Source: Spirosoma rhododendri (lineage in GTDB: Bacteria > Bacteroidota > Bacteroidia > Cytophagales > Spirosomataceae). Taken from it: 64,000 bases of DNA. Of the stretch, positions 1 to 9,493 are shown one piece after another (the stretch's first letter is position 1; every line of letters begins with the position of its first letter). The stretch lies in the NCBI RefSeq assembly GCF_012849055.1, contig NZ_CP051677.1, positions 3,425,001-3,489,000 on the forward strand, in the 5' to 3' direction. A program made the position numbers and the translations under genes. A model generated the notes under the pieces. It had not been told where the DNA came from. It did no database searches and saw only the letters and a list, made by a program, of their open reading frames with translations.

Positions 1-315
1 TGGCATTGCACAGGACTTGACAGTAGTCTTGGAGTAGCGACTGACAGGGGGGCGGATTCGGGGCCTCATCGTTGGTGCTTGTCATGAGCTATAGGGGATT
101 TATGACTAAATCCCCCCTCAAACGAAGAGTTTCGATCCAGCCATTTCAGTGAGCCAATGGTTCGCCAAACGTCCTTGTCAAAAGCACATGAACACAAACG
201 GTCCCTCTGCTTATGGGGGGAGATTAGTTGAAGACAGTCTTTCTGTAGCAAGTGGGGGTGGCTAAAAATAGACCGATCTGGCGGTTACCAGTAAAACAGT
301 TCCTGCCACATCGAC
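1..315. other. Intergenic/edge region, no supported gene
   Basis: No gene could be supported here. A 61-codon reading frame on the minus strand (66-251) resembles no family I recognise and has no visible promoter or neighbour logic. The stretch lies downstream of the 3' end of the minus-strand kinase gene. Confidence 0.4.
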
Positions 316-2163
316 CTAGGCCGGCAGGTAGATCGTAAAGGTAGCCCCCTGCCCTGGTTGACTGGTGGCGGTAATGGTACCCCCATGATTGGTAACTACC
401 TTTTCGCAGATGGCCAGCCCAATTCCCGTTCCGGTGTACTGGTTCTTACTATGCAGCCGTTGAAAGATTTGGAAGATACGGTCGGCGTATTTGTCGTCAA
501 AACCAATACCGTTGTCCATTACCGTTATTCGGTGATAAGCCCCTGTATCCCGGCCGGGTTTGATGCCAGGCGGTAACTGGTCTGCTGGCAGCAGACTTGC
601 ACTGACCACAATACTGGGTGCTACGCCGGGGCGGTAGAATTTCAGGGCGTTGCTCAGCAGGTTCTGAAAGAGCTGGTTTAGTTGTGCGGCATCGCCCGAA
701 ACAGTCGGGAGCCGGCCAACCTGAATCTGGGTTCCCAGCTCCGCAATCGGTAATTCCAGGGTGGTCAATACGTCCGCTACCACGCCCGGTAACGAGACTG
801 GGTTATCAATGTCTCGTCGGGTGGAAATCCGCGCGAAGTTCAGCAGGTCCTTAATCAGGATGGACATTCGCTCCGCGGCCGATTGCATGCGTTCCACGTA
901 GATCAATTCCTCACCGATGGATTCGGCATAGCGGGTCTTCAGCAAATCACCAAACTGCCGGATCTTGCGTAGGGGCTCCTGTAGGTCATGGCTGGCTACG
1001 TAGGCGAAGGTCTGTAGGTTTTCGTTCGAACGGGTCAATAAGCCATTGGTTTCTTCCAGCTCCTGGTTAATGGCGATAAACTCCTCGTTATTCGATTCCA
1101 GCTCCTCGTTGGAAGCGGTTAACTCTTCGTTGGTGGCCGCCAGTTCTTCATTAGTTGCTGCCAGCTCCTGGGTACGCTGCTGAACCTGTTGGTCGAGGTG
1201 GTCGGCCAGATAGCGATACTTTGCTTCGCTATGACGCAGGGCTTCCTCTGCTTTGACCCGCTCCAGGGCCGCCCAGGTGCGTTCAGTCACGTCCTCAAGC
1301 AACTTGATCTCGTGGGGCTTCCAGGACCGGGGGCGGGCCGAAACGGCCACGATGGACCAGAGTGGATTGTTCGCCCCCATCCGCAACGTCGAGGCCACCA
1401 GCGCCCGCAAGCCCAGCGCGCCTATATTTTGCCGATCCATCTCGGTCAACCCGGCGGTTGTCATCACGTCCTCAATCACCAGCGTTCGGTCAAAAGTCAC
1501 CCGTAGAGCGTCGGGAAAATCGGACAGGCGAACCGCGTCGGGCATGGGTGGCACCCGGTCATTACCGACCTGATAGGGGATTTCGCCCCGGTCCTGATCG
1601 AGCTGGTAGACCCCGACGTAACAGCGGTCGAGCTGTAGATAGTCGGCGAGCAGCTGGAGGGCTCGGTTAGCGAGCGTCTCGGCGGTTGGCTGCACCCGCA
1701 AGGCGTCGGAGAACTGGAATAAGAAGGCTTGCTGGTCTTCGGCCCGTTTGCGCTCGGTGATGTCCTGAAAGATAACCGCGATATGCCGGCTGGCCTCATC
1801 GCCAACTTTAGAGATATAAAAGCTATACCACCGCTGGTCGGGAGCCGCATAGCGTTCCAAACGCTGTGCTTCGCCGGTACGAGCCGTATGGCCGAATATG
1901 TCGTACCAGTATTCCTCGTAATTGGGGTCAATCTGCCGTAAGCGTCGATTTCTGAAGTCCGAACCCACCATTCGGGTAGCGGCCGGATTGGCGTCGAGGT
2001 AAAGCAGGTCAACCGCCTGGTCGGCCTCATCAACGATTACATCGCACAAAAAGACGCCTTAATCAATTGCTTCGAAGAGAGTGTGATAGTCGATCTGCTG
2101 TGGTGTTACCGCGAGGTGGGGAGCGGACGAGGCTTGACCGGTTGAATCAGGCGTACTGGCCAT
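316..2163 (-). pseudogene. PAS-GAF sensor histidine kinase, interrupted by an in-frame TAA
   Basis: Two-component sensor kinase of the HDLQEPLRK type, probably cytoplasmic. Reading from the ATG at 2163-2161, 34 codons are followed by TAA (2059-2061, minus strand), then the same frame stays open to 316. The residues around the stop read LFEAID-stop-GVFLCDVI. A PAS domain in the kinase at 4967 has LFETIDEGFCVQELLF at the matching place, so the stop most likely replaced a Glu codon (GAA to TAA). After the stop come the rest of the PAS (to about residue 140), GAF (about 145-300), a coiled coil of NEEL repeats (about 315-375), the phospho-acceptor His in ASHDLQEPLRK (about 392) and an ATPase domain with DNGIGF and GTGIGLAI. 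A TTG at 2047-2049 could restart translation but would lose the start of the PAS. The kinase core closely matches the gene at 10450. Domain calls are firm; loss of function is inferred. Confidence 0.85.
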
Positions 2164-2188
2164 CGGGATGGTTTTAGCTGGCAGACTG

Positions 2189-2196
2189 CAAAGTTA
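2189..2196 (-). promoter_or_regulatory. Bacteroidota -7 box for the interrupted kinase
   Basis: TAACTTTG on the minus strand fits TAnnTTTG and lies about 25 bases upstream of the ATG at 2163. This supports that ATG, upstream of the stop codon, as the original start. No clear -33 element was seen. Confidence 0.45.
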
Positions 2197-2340
2197 CAGA
2201 AAGGACGAAGTGTTTTGACCTAGATCGTAAGCGTCTTTAAAAACACCCGTTTTATGGCGTAATATCCTCCGTTGCTTATGAATCGGGTAGTAGAAGCCTG
2301 GCAAACTTGCTTACTTTCATACTACTAAACTCGATAACGC

Positions 2341-3189
2341 ATGGCAAAGTCATTCCTTACCCTGCTGGCGGGGCTGCTTGTTCAGCTAACGTCATTTGGG
2401 CAGGCACAGTCCCTTATGCTGCAACCCGTCTGGGAATCTGATACCACGCTTCGTACGCCGGAAAGTGTGCTGGTTGATCCCAGGCAAAATGTCCTCTACG
2501 TAGCCTGTATCAATGGCGCGCCCAGGCTGGAAAACAACAGCAGCTTCATTGCCAAAGTAGGACTGGATGGTAAAGTGATTCAGCTGAAATTTACCGACAA
2601 CCTCAACTCGACCAAAGGTATGGGTATACTTGGCGATAAACTGTACGTGACCGAAATGACCCAGGTCGCCGAAATCGCCCTCGCGACTGGAAAAATCCTC
2701 AACCGCTATCCCATTGAAGGGGCTAAGTTTCTCAACGACATTGCCGTCGACACCCAGAAAGGCGTGGTCTACGTTACTGACTCGAACGACAGTAAAGTCT
2801 GGGCGATAACGAATGGAAAAGCGGGCATTGTACTAGAGGGAGACCCCCTGAAAGGTACGAATGGGCTCTTATTTGACACTAATCAACTGCTAATCGGTAA
2901 CGGCGATGGTTCGCTGCTGAGCCTGGACCCAACGACCAAAAAACTCACAACGCTGGCCAACGTCACAGGCGGTATCGATGGTATTGTGGCCCTGGGCAAC
3001 AAGACTTATCTGGTGACAGAGTGGGCCGGGAAAGTGTGGTACGTTCACGCCGATGGAAAAACGGAGCTAAAACTGGATACGTCTCCCCAGAAAATAAGCT
3101 CGGCCGACATTGGCTACTACCCTGCGACCCGAATGCTTTATGTGCCTACGTTTTTCCATAACACCGTCAAGGCCTACAGACTGAAGTAA
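2341..3189 (+). CDS. Secreted SMP-30/gluconolactonase-like beta-propeller protein
   Basis: A 282-residue protein with an N-terminal signal peptide (MAKSFLTLLAGLL, then SFGQAQS as a likely cleavage region), so exported to the periplasm. The body has repeated YV-rich strand motifs (LYVACINGA, LYVTEM, VVYVTDSNDS, KTYLVTEWAG, MLYVPTFF) about 40-45 residues apart, the pattern of a six-bladed propeller of the SMP-30/gluconolactonase/LRE or NHL type. Such proteins bind a divalent metal and often act on sugar lactones, but the substrate cannot be read from the sequence. The gene stands alone: the kinase upstream points away and the next intact-looking gene begins over 300 bases downstream, past a decayed gene. 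Confidence 0.7.
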   Translation: MAKSFLTLLAGLLVQLTSFGQAQSLMLQPVWESDTTLRTPESVLVDPRQNVLYVACINGAPRLENNSSFIAKVGLDGKVIQLKFTDNLNSTKGMGILGDKLYVTEMTQVAEIALATGKILNRYPIEGAKFLNDIAVDTQKGVVYVTDSNDSKVWAITNGKAGIVLEGDPLKGTNGLLFDTNQLLIGNGDGSLLSLDPTTKKLTTLANVTGGIDGIVALGNKTYLVTEWAGKVWYVHADGKTELKLDTSPQKISSADIGYYPATRMLYVPTFFHNTVKAYRLK

Positions 3190-3248
3190 GACGGAACGTT
3201 GTCATGACCGGAACGGCGACGTCCGTAAACGAAGGGATACTGCTTTAA

Positions 3249-3469
3249 CGGGCCGGAGTCGATGCCATCGTGGCGCAGGGGGTCGAGGCTGGCGGGCACC
3301 GGGTTACGCTTCTGGACACGGAACCGCTGCCGCAGGTGGGTCTGATGGCCTTGCTGCCTCAGCTTGCCGATCAGGTACCCGTGCCGGTACGAGCAGGCAG
3401 GCCAGCCCCCATCAGGTGTTCACCGGGCTGATTCAGCAGATACAGGCGGATGCAACTCCTGCTTGCTAA
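3249..3469 (+). pseudogene. Remnant of a nitronate monooxygenase (2-nitropropane dioxygenase family)
   Basis: From 3249 one frame reads RAGVDAIVAQGVEAGGHRV and then VGLMALLPQLADQVPVPV. This matches the FMN-binding TIM-barrel core of nitronate monooxygenases, where AGVDAIVAQG-EAGGHRG and ALVPQVVDAV-VPVIAAGG are hallmark segments. Reading is closed upstream by TAA (3246-3248). Downstream the frame shifts: a second frame gives HQVFTGLIQQIQADATPAC and then TAA (3467-3469), which may be the old C-terminus. Roughly 70 codons remain of a family usually 310-360 residues long, so both the N-terminal half and an internal part are gone. The family assignment rests on motif recall from this short piece. 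Confidence 0.6.
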
Positions 3470-3512
3470 CCGCCCCAACGATCCACAAGATAGTACTAAC
3501 TAACTGATTACC

Positions 3513-4459
3513 ATGATCCAGTCAACTCCACCCGTTGCCGGCAACACCCTCCAGGCAATTGGCCGCACCCCCCTCGTAAAGCTAAACAAAGTCGTTGGCC
3601 CTCAGAGCGCTGAGGTGTATGTAAAGCTGGAATATTACAACCCGACCGGCTCCTACAAAGACCGGATGGCGTTTGCTATGATTGAGGGAGCCGAGCAAAG
3701 CGGCATCCTGCAACCCGGCATGACCGTGGTAGAATGCACCGGGGGAAGCACGGGGGCGTCGCTGGCTTTCGTCTGCGCGATAAAGGGGTATCGATTCGAA
3801 GTGATTACCTCCGATGTCTATGCCCGGGAGAAGCTACAGACGATGCGCGCCTTCGGGGCGCACCTGATTATCGTGCCAGGGAAAGACGGCAAAATAACGC
3901 CGGACCTGGTTCCTGCCATGCGCGAACGAGCGCGGGAAATGGGGCAGCAGCCGGGCTTCTATTTCACGGACCAGTTCGCCAATACCCACGCCAAAAAGGG
4001 ATACAGAGGCATTGGTGAGGAAATTTTAGCGCAACTCAACCAGCCCATCGATACCTTCTGCGGGCGGTCGGGACGGCGGGTATGCTGATGGGCGTCTCCA
4101 CGGCTTTTCGTCAGGCCGGTCAGTCCACGCGGATCGTTTGTCTGGAGCCAGCCTCGGCACCGCTCCTGTCTAAAGGGCAGGCCGGTTCTCACTACGTGGA
4201 AGGCATCGGTGTTGGCCTGGTACCCCCGTTGCTGACCGACGAATTTTACGACGAGATCCGCCCGATTGAGGAAGCCGACGCCCGGCAGATGGCCCGTCGG
4301 CTGGCGCGGGAGGAAGGCATTTTTGCGGGTACGTCGAGCGGGCTCAACATTGCCGCAGCGGTCCAGCTGGCGCAGGAACTGGGCCCCGGCCACAGGGTGG
4401 TTACGGTGGCTTGTGATTCAGGGATGAAGTACCTGGCCGGTACGTTGTACGAGAGCTGA
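3513..4459 (+). pseudogene. PLP-dependent cysteine synthase family protein, one-base frameshift
   Basis: Members of this fold-type II PLP family make cysteine from an activated serine and a sulfur donor, or act as cystathionine synthases. The PLP lysine is in NPTGSYKDRMA (about K49), the phosphate loop is near TGGSTGASL, and the C-terminal part has EGIGVGLVPPLL and GTSSGLN. The first frame ends at a TGA at 4086-4088 after DTFCGRSGRRVC. The overlapping next frame continues as AGMLMGVSTAFRQAG to 4459. Adding one G to the GGG at 4062-4064 restores CGAVGTAGMLMG and one continuous protein of 315 residues, the normal length. Everything else looks intact, so this is either a sequencing error in a G run or a very recent mutation. 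The gene stands alone between two decayed genes. Confidence 0.85.
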
Positions 4460-4527
4460 GGGCGTTTGCAGGGGGTGTCTGCGTCCGTTTCCTGCCCGTG
4501 TTTTTCAGGCTCGGGAATAGCCGGCCA

Positions 4528-4713
4528 TCAACCCGCCCCCTGATTCACCATTTTCTTCATCAGCACATCGATCTGTTCGCCCTCCCCGACCCGGAAAATA
4601 GGCTTGTCGGAAACCACAGAGCCGTTCTTCTGGCAAAACCGGATCGCTTTCGGGTTTTCTTACCCTACGCCCAGCCAGAGGTAGACCTTCTGCTACTGCG
4701 CTATATCCAGCCT
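4528..4713 (-). pseudogene. Decayed GNAT N-acetyltransferase C-terminal fragment
   Basis: The minus strand reads RLDIAQ-stop-QKVYLWLGVG-stop-ENPKAIRFCQKNGS and continues VVSDKPIFRVGEGEQIDVLMKKMV to a TGA at 4528-4530. VYLWLGVWEENPKAIRFYQKNGF is the classic motif B end of GNAT acetyltransferases, so this is the last 60 or so codons of such a gene with at least two in-frame stops. The N-terminal acetyl-CoA-binding part is not recognisable upstream. A run of nine G lies just beyond (4832-4840) in sequence with no gene. Confidence 0.65.
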
Positions 4714-4966
4714 TTTGGGAGATGGAGCTGGAAAATAAGCCCGCCTGATTGCAAGGGCACATCACTACTTTACCAGCTGTTTTTTCCACCCGGCGACCCA
4801 GGGGGCCGACGGCCCCGCGAGCTAGCCGAAAGGGGGGGGGCGAGCGATAGACGAGCCGTATCCTCAGGGGCTACCAGCCCATTCCTAAACCCTTTCAGGC
4901 TACTACTCCATCCCGTCAGTTAATGCCTTAGTTTAGTATCCTGCTCAGCTATCTAACCGCAACGGC

Positions 4967-7900
4967 ATGGCATCTTCCCAACCCGATGGCCCACCTGGGC
5001 AACAGACCAACGACCCACAAGTAACTCAGTCACTGCTTCGGGCAACGCTGGACTCCTCAATGGATATGATTCAGGTGTTCGAGGCCGTGCGTGATCAACA
5101 GGGCCAGATTGTCGATTTTACCTGGATTCTCAATAATCATACGGCCCAAACAATCTACGGCGATGTGGTGGGCAAAAGCCTTTTGCTACACCAACCCGGC
5201 GTGGTGGAAGAAGGCATTTTTGACGCCTTTAAACACGTGGTGGAAACCGGTGAGCCCCAGCAGTATGAAAAGCAGTATGTCCACGAGCAGTTTGATGGCT
5301 GGTTTCTTCAATCGGTAGTCAGGCTCAATGATGGCGTGGCCACTACCACCGCCAACATTACCCCCCGCAAACGGGCCCAGGAGCAGCTTCAGCAGAATCA
5401 GGCGTTGTTGCAATCGGTCATTGATAGTTCCCTGGATGTGATTCAGGTATTCAAAGCCGTGCGGGATGAGACCGGCGCCATCGTAGACTTTATCTGGGTG
5501 ATGAATAACCACAGAGCCCAGGTCCAAAACGGGCCCGTCATCGGCAAAAGGCTGTTGGAGCTAAGCCCCGGCGTAGTGCCGACCGGTATATTTGACCACA
5601 TGGTCGAAGTCGCCCAAACCGGGGCCGCTTACGAGCATGAACAGTTCTATGACCATGAGCAGTTTAATGGTTGGTTCTACCAGGCACTGGTCAAAACCGA
5701 CGATGGGGTAGCCATGACTACCCGCGACATAAGTCGCCAGAAACAGGCCGAGGGGGAAGTTCTACGGCTCAAAGACGAGATGGCCAGGAGAGCCACCGAT
5801 AAATACCGCATCTTATTCGAGACCATCGACGAGGGCTTCTGCGTACAGGAACTGCTCTTCGACCGGCATGGTGAGGTCACCGATCTCATTTACCGTGAAG
5901 CCAACCAGGCGTTCGAACGGCACACGGGTTTTGTTCAGGTGAACGGCAAACGGGCGAGTGAGGTTTTTCCCCATGTCGAGCCCGGCTGGTTCGGGGCACT
6001 CCAGCGCGTGCATCAGACGGGGGTTCCCGAACGGATAGAAGGCTTCAGTACGGACACCCAGCGCTGGCTCTCCGCCCACTATTCGCCCGTCGGTGGGGCG
6101 GGCAGCTCCTTCATTGCGGCTGTCTTCCAGGACGTTACCGAACGCAAACAACGGGAGCAACAACAGGAGTATCGTTTACGCCTGAATGATGCCCTTCGTC
6201 CGCTTGCTGATCCGATAGCCATTCAACGGGTGGTCATGCGACTCCTCGGAGAGCACTTAGGGGTCGACCGGGCCATCTACGCGGAGATCAACCTTGAAGA
6301 AGACTGGTTTGACGCCACCGATAATTATACCAGTCAGTCGGTTCAAAAGGTAACGGGGCGTTTTCCCTTCAAGGCATTTGGCCCTCCCGGCGAACTACTC
6401 AAAAAAGGGGAAAGCCTGGTCATTCACGATGTCAGTCGGGAGGTCGATGAGGATTCCCAAAAAGCGTTTTATGCCATCGATGTGCTGGCGGTTGTGGCCG
6501 TACCGCTTATTAAAAACGGTACGCTGGTGGCCGACCTCTCCGTTCACCAGACAACACCACGCCATTGGCTTGACCATGAAGTTGACCTTTTATATGAAAC
6601 GGCCGAACGCACCTGGGCAGCCGTGGAACGAGCCAGGGCCGAAGCCGCCCTGCGGGAAAGCGAAGAAGCGTTGCGTGCCAGCAACGATCGGTTGCAAAAA
6701 GCGCTCTCCATTGACACCGTAGGGGTTATTTTCCTTAACCAGCACGGCGTTCTTCAGGACGTCAATTCGGCTTTCCGGCACATGAGCGGGTTATCCCCTG
6801 AAGACTTAGTGGGTGGAAAAGTGCATTGGCAGGACTTAACCCCGCCTGAATTTGTGGCCGTCAGTCAGCACGCCCTGGCCGAATTGTGGAGTAACGGCCA
6901 AAGCACCCCTTACGAAAAGCAATACCGCCGGCCGGATGGCTCCCGGTGGTGGGGCCTTTTTTCAGGCAAGCGGGTCAGTGAGGATGAAATCGTCGAGTTC
7001 GTGCTGGACATCACCCAAACCAAACAAGCTGAACAGGCGCTACAGGAAGCGGATCGGCGTAAAGACGAGTTTCTGGCCATGCTGGCCCACGAGTTGCGGA
7101 ATCCCATGTCTACCCTTCGTTCGGGTTTGCAGATCCTGACCCGCACCACGGGCATCGATCAGATGAGTAGCGAGATCGTTACCATGATGAGTCGCCAAAC
7201 GGATCACCTGGTGCGCATGGTCGATGATCTGCTGGATGTCAGCCGCATCAGCCGGGGCAAGATTGTGATCCACCAGGAGCCGGTGAATCTGGTGGACCTG
7301 GTCCGACAGGCTCAGCAGAGCATGCGGGCTCAGTTTGAGCAGCAGAGTAGGGTGCTTCATGTCCGCCTGCCTGACACACCCGTTATGCTGGCGGGCGATG
7401 CCACTCGGCTGACCCAGGTGGTGGTTAATCTGCTGACCAATGGTTTGCGCTACAGCGGTGAGGGAGGGCAGGTCTGGCTGAGTCTCGAACACCGTGGGCA
7501 GGAAGCGATCGTACAGGTGCGGGATAATGGCATTGGCTTAGCTCAGGATAAACTATCGGTCATCTTTGAGCTGTTTGTGCAGGTGGATAATTCGGTGGCT
7601 CGCTCGAAAGGTGGCTTAGGCTTGGGGCTAACCCTGGTGAAGCGCTTGGTGGAACTGCATGGGGGGCGCGTAGAAGCCCAGAGCGGAGGGATCGGCCAGG
7701 GCAGCACGTTCACGGTTTACTTACCCACGCTGACAAAGGCTGCTGAACCGACGGCGCAACCCGCTCCCCGGCCCGGAGAGCCTGCCGCACCTCAGCGCAT
7801 TCTGGTGATCGATGATAACGCCGATGCGGGGTTTACGCTGGCCATGCTGCTAAAGCTGAACGGGTACGAAGCCCATAGCCGGACCAGTGGTCGATCGGGT

Positions 7901-8179
7901 ATCGAAGCCGCCCAGCAGCTACAGCCAGCGGCTATCCTGCTGGATATTGGCATGCCGGAGCTGGATGGGTACGCCACCTGCCGACTGATTCGGGAGCAGG
8001 CCTGGGGTCAGGCTATGGTGGTAATCGCCATAACGGGGTATGGCCAGGAGGAAGACCGGCAGCGCACCAGGGAAGCGGGTTTTGACGGGCACTTAGTCAA
8101 GCCGGTGGATCTGGGCGCACTCACGATCTTACTGACGGATTTGCTGGACAAAGGCGCGGGCAGAACTGGCCTGGCGTAA
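4967..8179 (+). CDS. Multi-PAS/GAF hybrid sensor histidine kinase with receiver domain
   Basis: A 1070-residue soluble hybrid kinase. In order: PAS-like domain 1 (about 22-135), a second copy very like it (about 144-258), a third PAS (about 280-395), GAF (about 400-555), a fourth PAS (about 575-690), a HisKA helix pair with phospho-acceptor H708 in MLAHELRNPMS, an ATPase domain (about 800-920; NLLTNGLRYS, DNGIGL, GGLGLGLTLVK) and a C-terminal receiver with phospho-acceptor D993 in ILLDIGMPELDGY and the lysine of HLVKPVD. No membrane segment is seen, so it should sense an internal or diffusible signal. Domains 1 and 2 share the frame DSS.D.IQVF.AVRD, an internal duplication. No response regulator or output gene is adjacent, so the partner is unknown. 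Confidence 0.9.
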   Translation: MASSQPDGPPGQQTNDPQVTQSLLRATLDSSMDMIQVFEAVRDQQGQIVDFTWILNNHTAQTIYGDVVGKSLLLHQPGVVEEGIFDAFKHVVETGEPQQYEKQYVHEQFDGWFLQSVVRLNDGVATTTANITPRKRAQEQLQQNQALLQSVIDSSLDVIQVFKAVRDETGAIVDFIWVMNNHRAQVQNGPVIGKRLLELSPGVVPTGIFDHMVEVAQTGAAYEHEQFYDHEQFNGWFYQALVKTDDGVAMTTRDISRQKQAEGEVLRLKDEMARRATDKYRILFETIDEGFCVQELLFDRHGEVTDLIYREANQAFERHTGFVQVNGKRASEVFPHVEPGWFGALQRVHQTGVPERIEGFSTDTQRWLSAHYSPVGGAGSSFIAAVFQDVTERKQREQQQEYRLRLNDALRPLADPIAIQRVVMRLLGEHLGVDRAIYAEINLEEDWFDATDNYTSQSVQKVTGRFPFKAFGPPGELLKKGESLVIHDVSREVDEDSQKAFYAIDVLAVVAVPLIKNGTLVADLSVHQTTPRHWLDHEVDLLYETAERTWAAVERARAEAALRESEEALRASNDRLQKALSIDTVGVIFLNQHGVLQDVNSAFRHMSGLSPEDLVGGKVHWQDLTPPEFVAVSQHALAELWSNGQSTPYEKQYRRPDGSRWWGLFSGKRVSEDEIVEFVLDITQTKQAEQALQEADRRKDEFLAMLAHELRNPMSTLRSGLQILTRTTGIDQMSSEIVTMMSRQTDHLVRMVDDLLDVSRISRGKIVIHQEPVNLVDLVRQAQQSMRAQFEQQSRVLHVRLPDTPVMLAGDATRLTQVVVNLLTNGLRYSGEGGQVWLSLEHRGQEAIVQVRDNGIGLAQDKLSVIFELFVQVDNSVARSKGGLGLGLTLVKRLVELHGGRVEAQSGGIGQGSTFTVYLPTLTKAAEPTAQPAPRPGEPAAPQRILVIDDNADAGFTLAMLLKLNGYEAHSRTSGRSGIEAAQQLQPAAILLDIGMPELDGYATCRLIREQAWGQAMVVIAITGYGQEEDRQRTREAGFDGHLVKPVDLGALTILLTDLLDKGAGRTGLA

Positions 8180-8431
8180 GTCTAAACGCTCGATAAAGGC
8201 TCAACTCTTACCAGGGCATAGTGGCTACCTCACTAAATAGAGTACGTCCACGTCTGCTTTACGATCGCATGGCCAATCAGGCCATCTATGACGGTGTAAG
8301 AATCGGGTCGGCCCGGCCAGCCTGACAAAAATTTAGTCCACGCCAGCCGTACCCACTCCAGCATTCGAACCATTTTTGATTTGACTTCACCTCTACAGAA
8401 TCAACAGGGAAAACCTGCGTTGCCATGTCGA

Positions 8432-8749
8432 ATGAGTACGAATCAAGACCAGCCTGCGGGGGGCCATATGCCTAACCCAACGGTCCAGGACGACGAGAGG
8501 GCTCAGTCACCAGCCAATTTGCCAGCCCGGAAGGCCGTTGAGCAAACCCAGCCTGAGCTTGGTTTATTAATCAGCCTGGGCTCGGATACTCTTTATCGTA
8601 TGAGTGCGGATTGGGGCGAGATGCGCAATCGGAAAGGCTTTGAGTTTCTGGCCGGCTCCCAGCTGTCAAGCCCCCTCTGGCTGGAGCAATACATAATACA
8701 ACGCTGGCTATGGCACACAAATGATCGAGGCATGCCGGCCAATCTGTAA
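8432..8749 (+). pseudogene. Truncated N-terminus of a PAS sensor protein
   Basis: About 105 codons. The stretch LGLLISLGSDTLYRMSADWGEMRN, followed by KGFEFLAGSQ and WLEQYI, is to my knowledge the N-terminal start of a PAS sensor module common in Cytophagales kinases, where the domain continues for another 80 residues and is followed by kinase domains. Here similarity stops after WLEQYI and the frame runs 15 codons into the antisense strand of the next gene before a stop. The cut therefore lies near 8700, where the 3' end of the minus-strand NTF2-like gene begins. This looks like a deletion or rearrangement that removed the rest of the sensor gene. A GTG or later ATG start is also possible. 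Confidence 0.55.
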
Positions 8750-9163
8750 CCACTGCCCGTTTCGCTTCAGCCATACATTGGTAAACCGGCGTTTGGTCGG
8801 CTGGCCGGCCTTCGCTTCCTGAAGATCATGTTTGGCCACAAACAGCTCGTAGCCCATAGTAATGACCACATTCTCCTGAATCTGCATCTGTTCGATGACT
8901 CGCTCAAAGGAGCTGTAATCAATTAAGCCCTGCTTCTGATTCTTGAAGACGGCCGCTCGATTTAGAGCGATGGTATTGCGGGGCGTGGTGACCATAAATT
9001 CAGGCGCCCAAATTCGAACAAGCAAGCTGGTGTCGGCGGTCAGGATACCTTTCACTCCGATCTGCTCCAGGTCGCTAATCGTTTTTTCAACGTCGGCCCT
9101 GGTCTGCGCTTGACTGATCAGACCGGTCAGTAGAAGCCCGTAAATCAGTAAGCATTTGCGCAT
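8708..9163 (-). CDS. Secreted NTF2-like (DUF4440-type) protein
   Basis: A 151-residue protein with a signal peptide (MRKCLLIYGLLLTGLISQAQ). The mature part fits the SnoaL/NTF2-like fold used by DUF4440 proteins: a helix with DVEKTISDLEQIGVKGILTADTS, then WAPEFMVTTPRN, the strand ENVVITMGYELFVAKHD and the terminal RFTNVWLKRNGQWLQIGRHAS. Family members are small cone-shaped ligand-binding or enzyme scaffolds, and the role of the secreted Bacteroidota ones is unknown. The 3' end overlaps the truncated PAS gene on the other strand by 42 bases. It stands alone on its strand. Confidence 0.7.
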   Translation of the reverse strand: MRKCLLIYGLLLTGLISQAQTRADVEKTISDLEQIGVKGILTADTSLLVRIWAPEFMVTTPRNTIALNRAAVFKNQKQGLIDYSSFERVIEQMQIQENVVITMGYELFVAKHDLQEAKAGQPTKRRFTNVWLKRNGQWLQIGRHASIICVP

Positions 9164-9493
9164 AAGTGTGGTTTGTTTTAAGCCGAAAGCTGTCAGCGGG
9201 CAAGTCCCTTGCTCATAGGTACGGTGGAGCGAGTAAGCGGGGTAAGGATTGATTCACCTAAATATGGCCTACAAAACGCCAGGCCGCGCACTTAGCTTAG
9301 TAAACGGCAGGCGAGTGGTCATCTGTGTTAAGCGAGGACTTACAGGCTGGTTGATTTGGGCGGCTTACGGCTCCTACTCCTGTTTTGATCCTCGCTTAAA
9401 AAGCTCATTTGGTGCAGTCAGGCGTAGTTTATGCCTGGAAACCTTGACGTTTGGGTGAGCCCCCAATCACGGTAGGTCTCGTCAACTGCGGAC
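9164..9493. other. Intergenic region with an 11-bp inverted repeat
   Basis: No gene is supported. Perfect 11-base arms TTAAGCGAGGA (9328-9338) and TCCTCGCTTAA (9389-9399) are separated by 50 bases. They could be a weak structured element or a trace of a small mobile element. A 69-codon plus-strand frame (9249-9458) has no recognisable similarity. Confidence 0.35.

Noticed and set aside
66..251. 61-codon minus-strand frame
   Set aside because: No recognisable family, no promoter and odd composition; could be chance or an untraceable remnant.
9249..9458. 69-codon plus-strand frame
   Set aside because: No similarity, covers an inverted repeat and looks like intergenic sequence.
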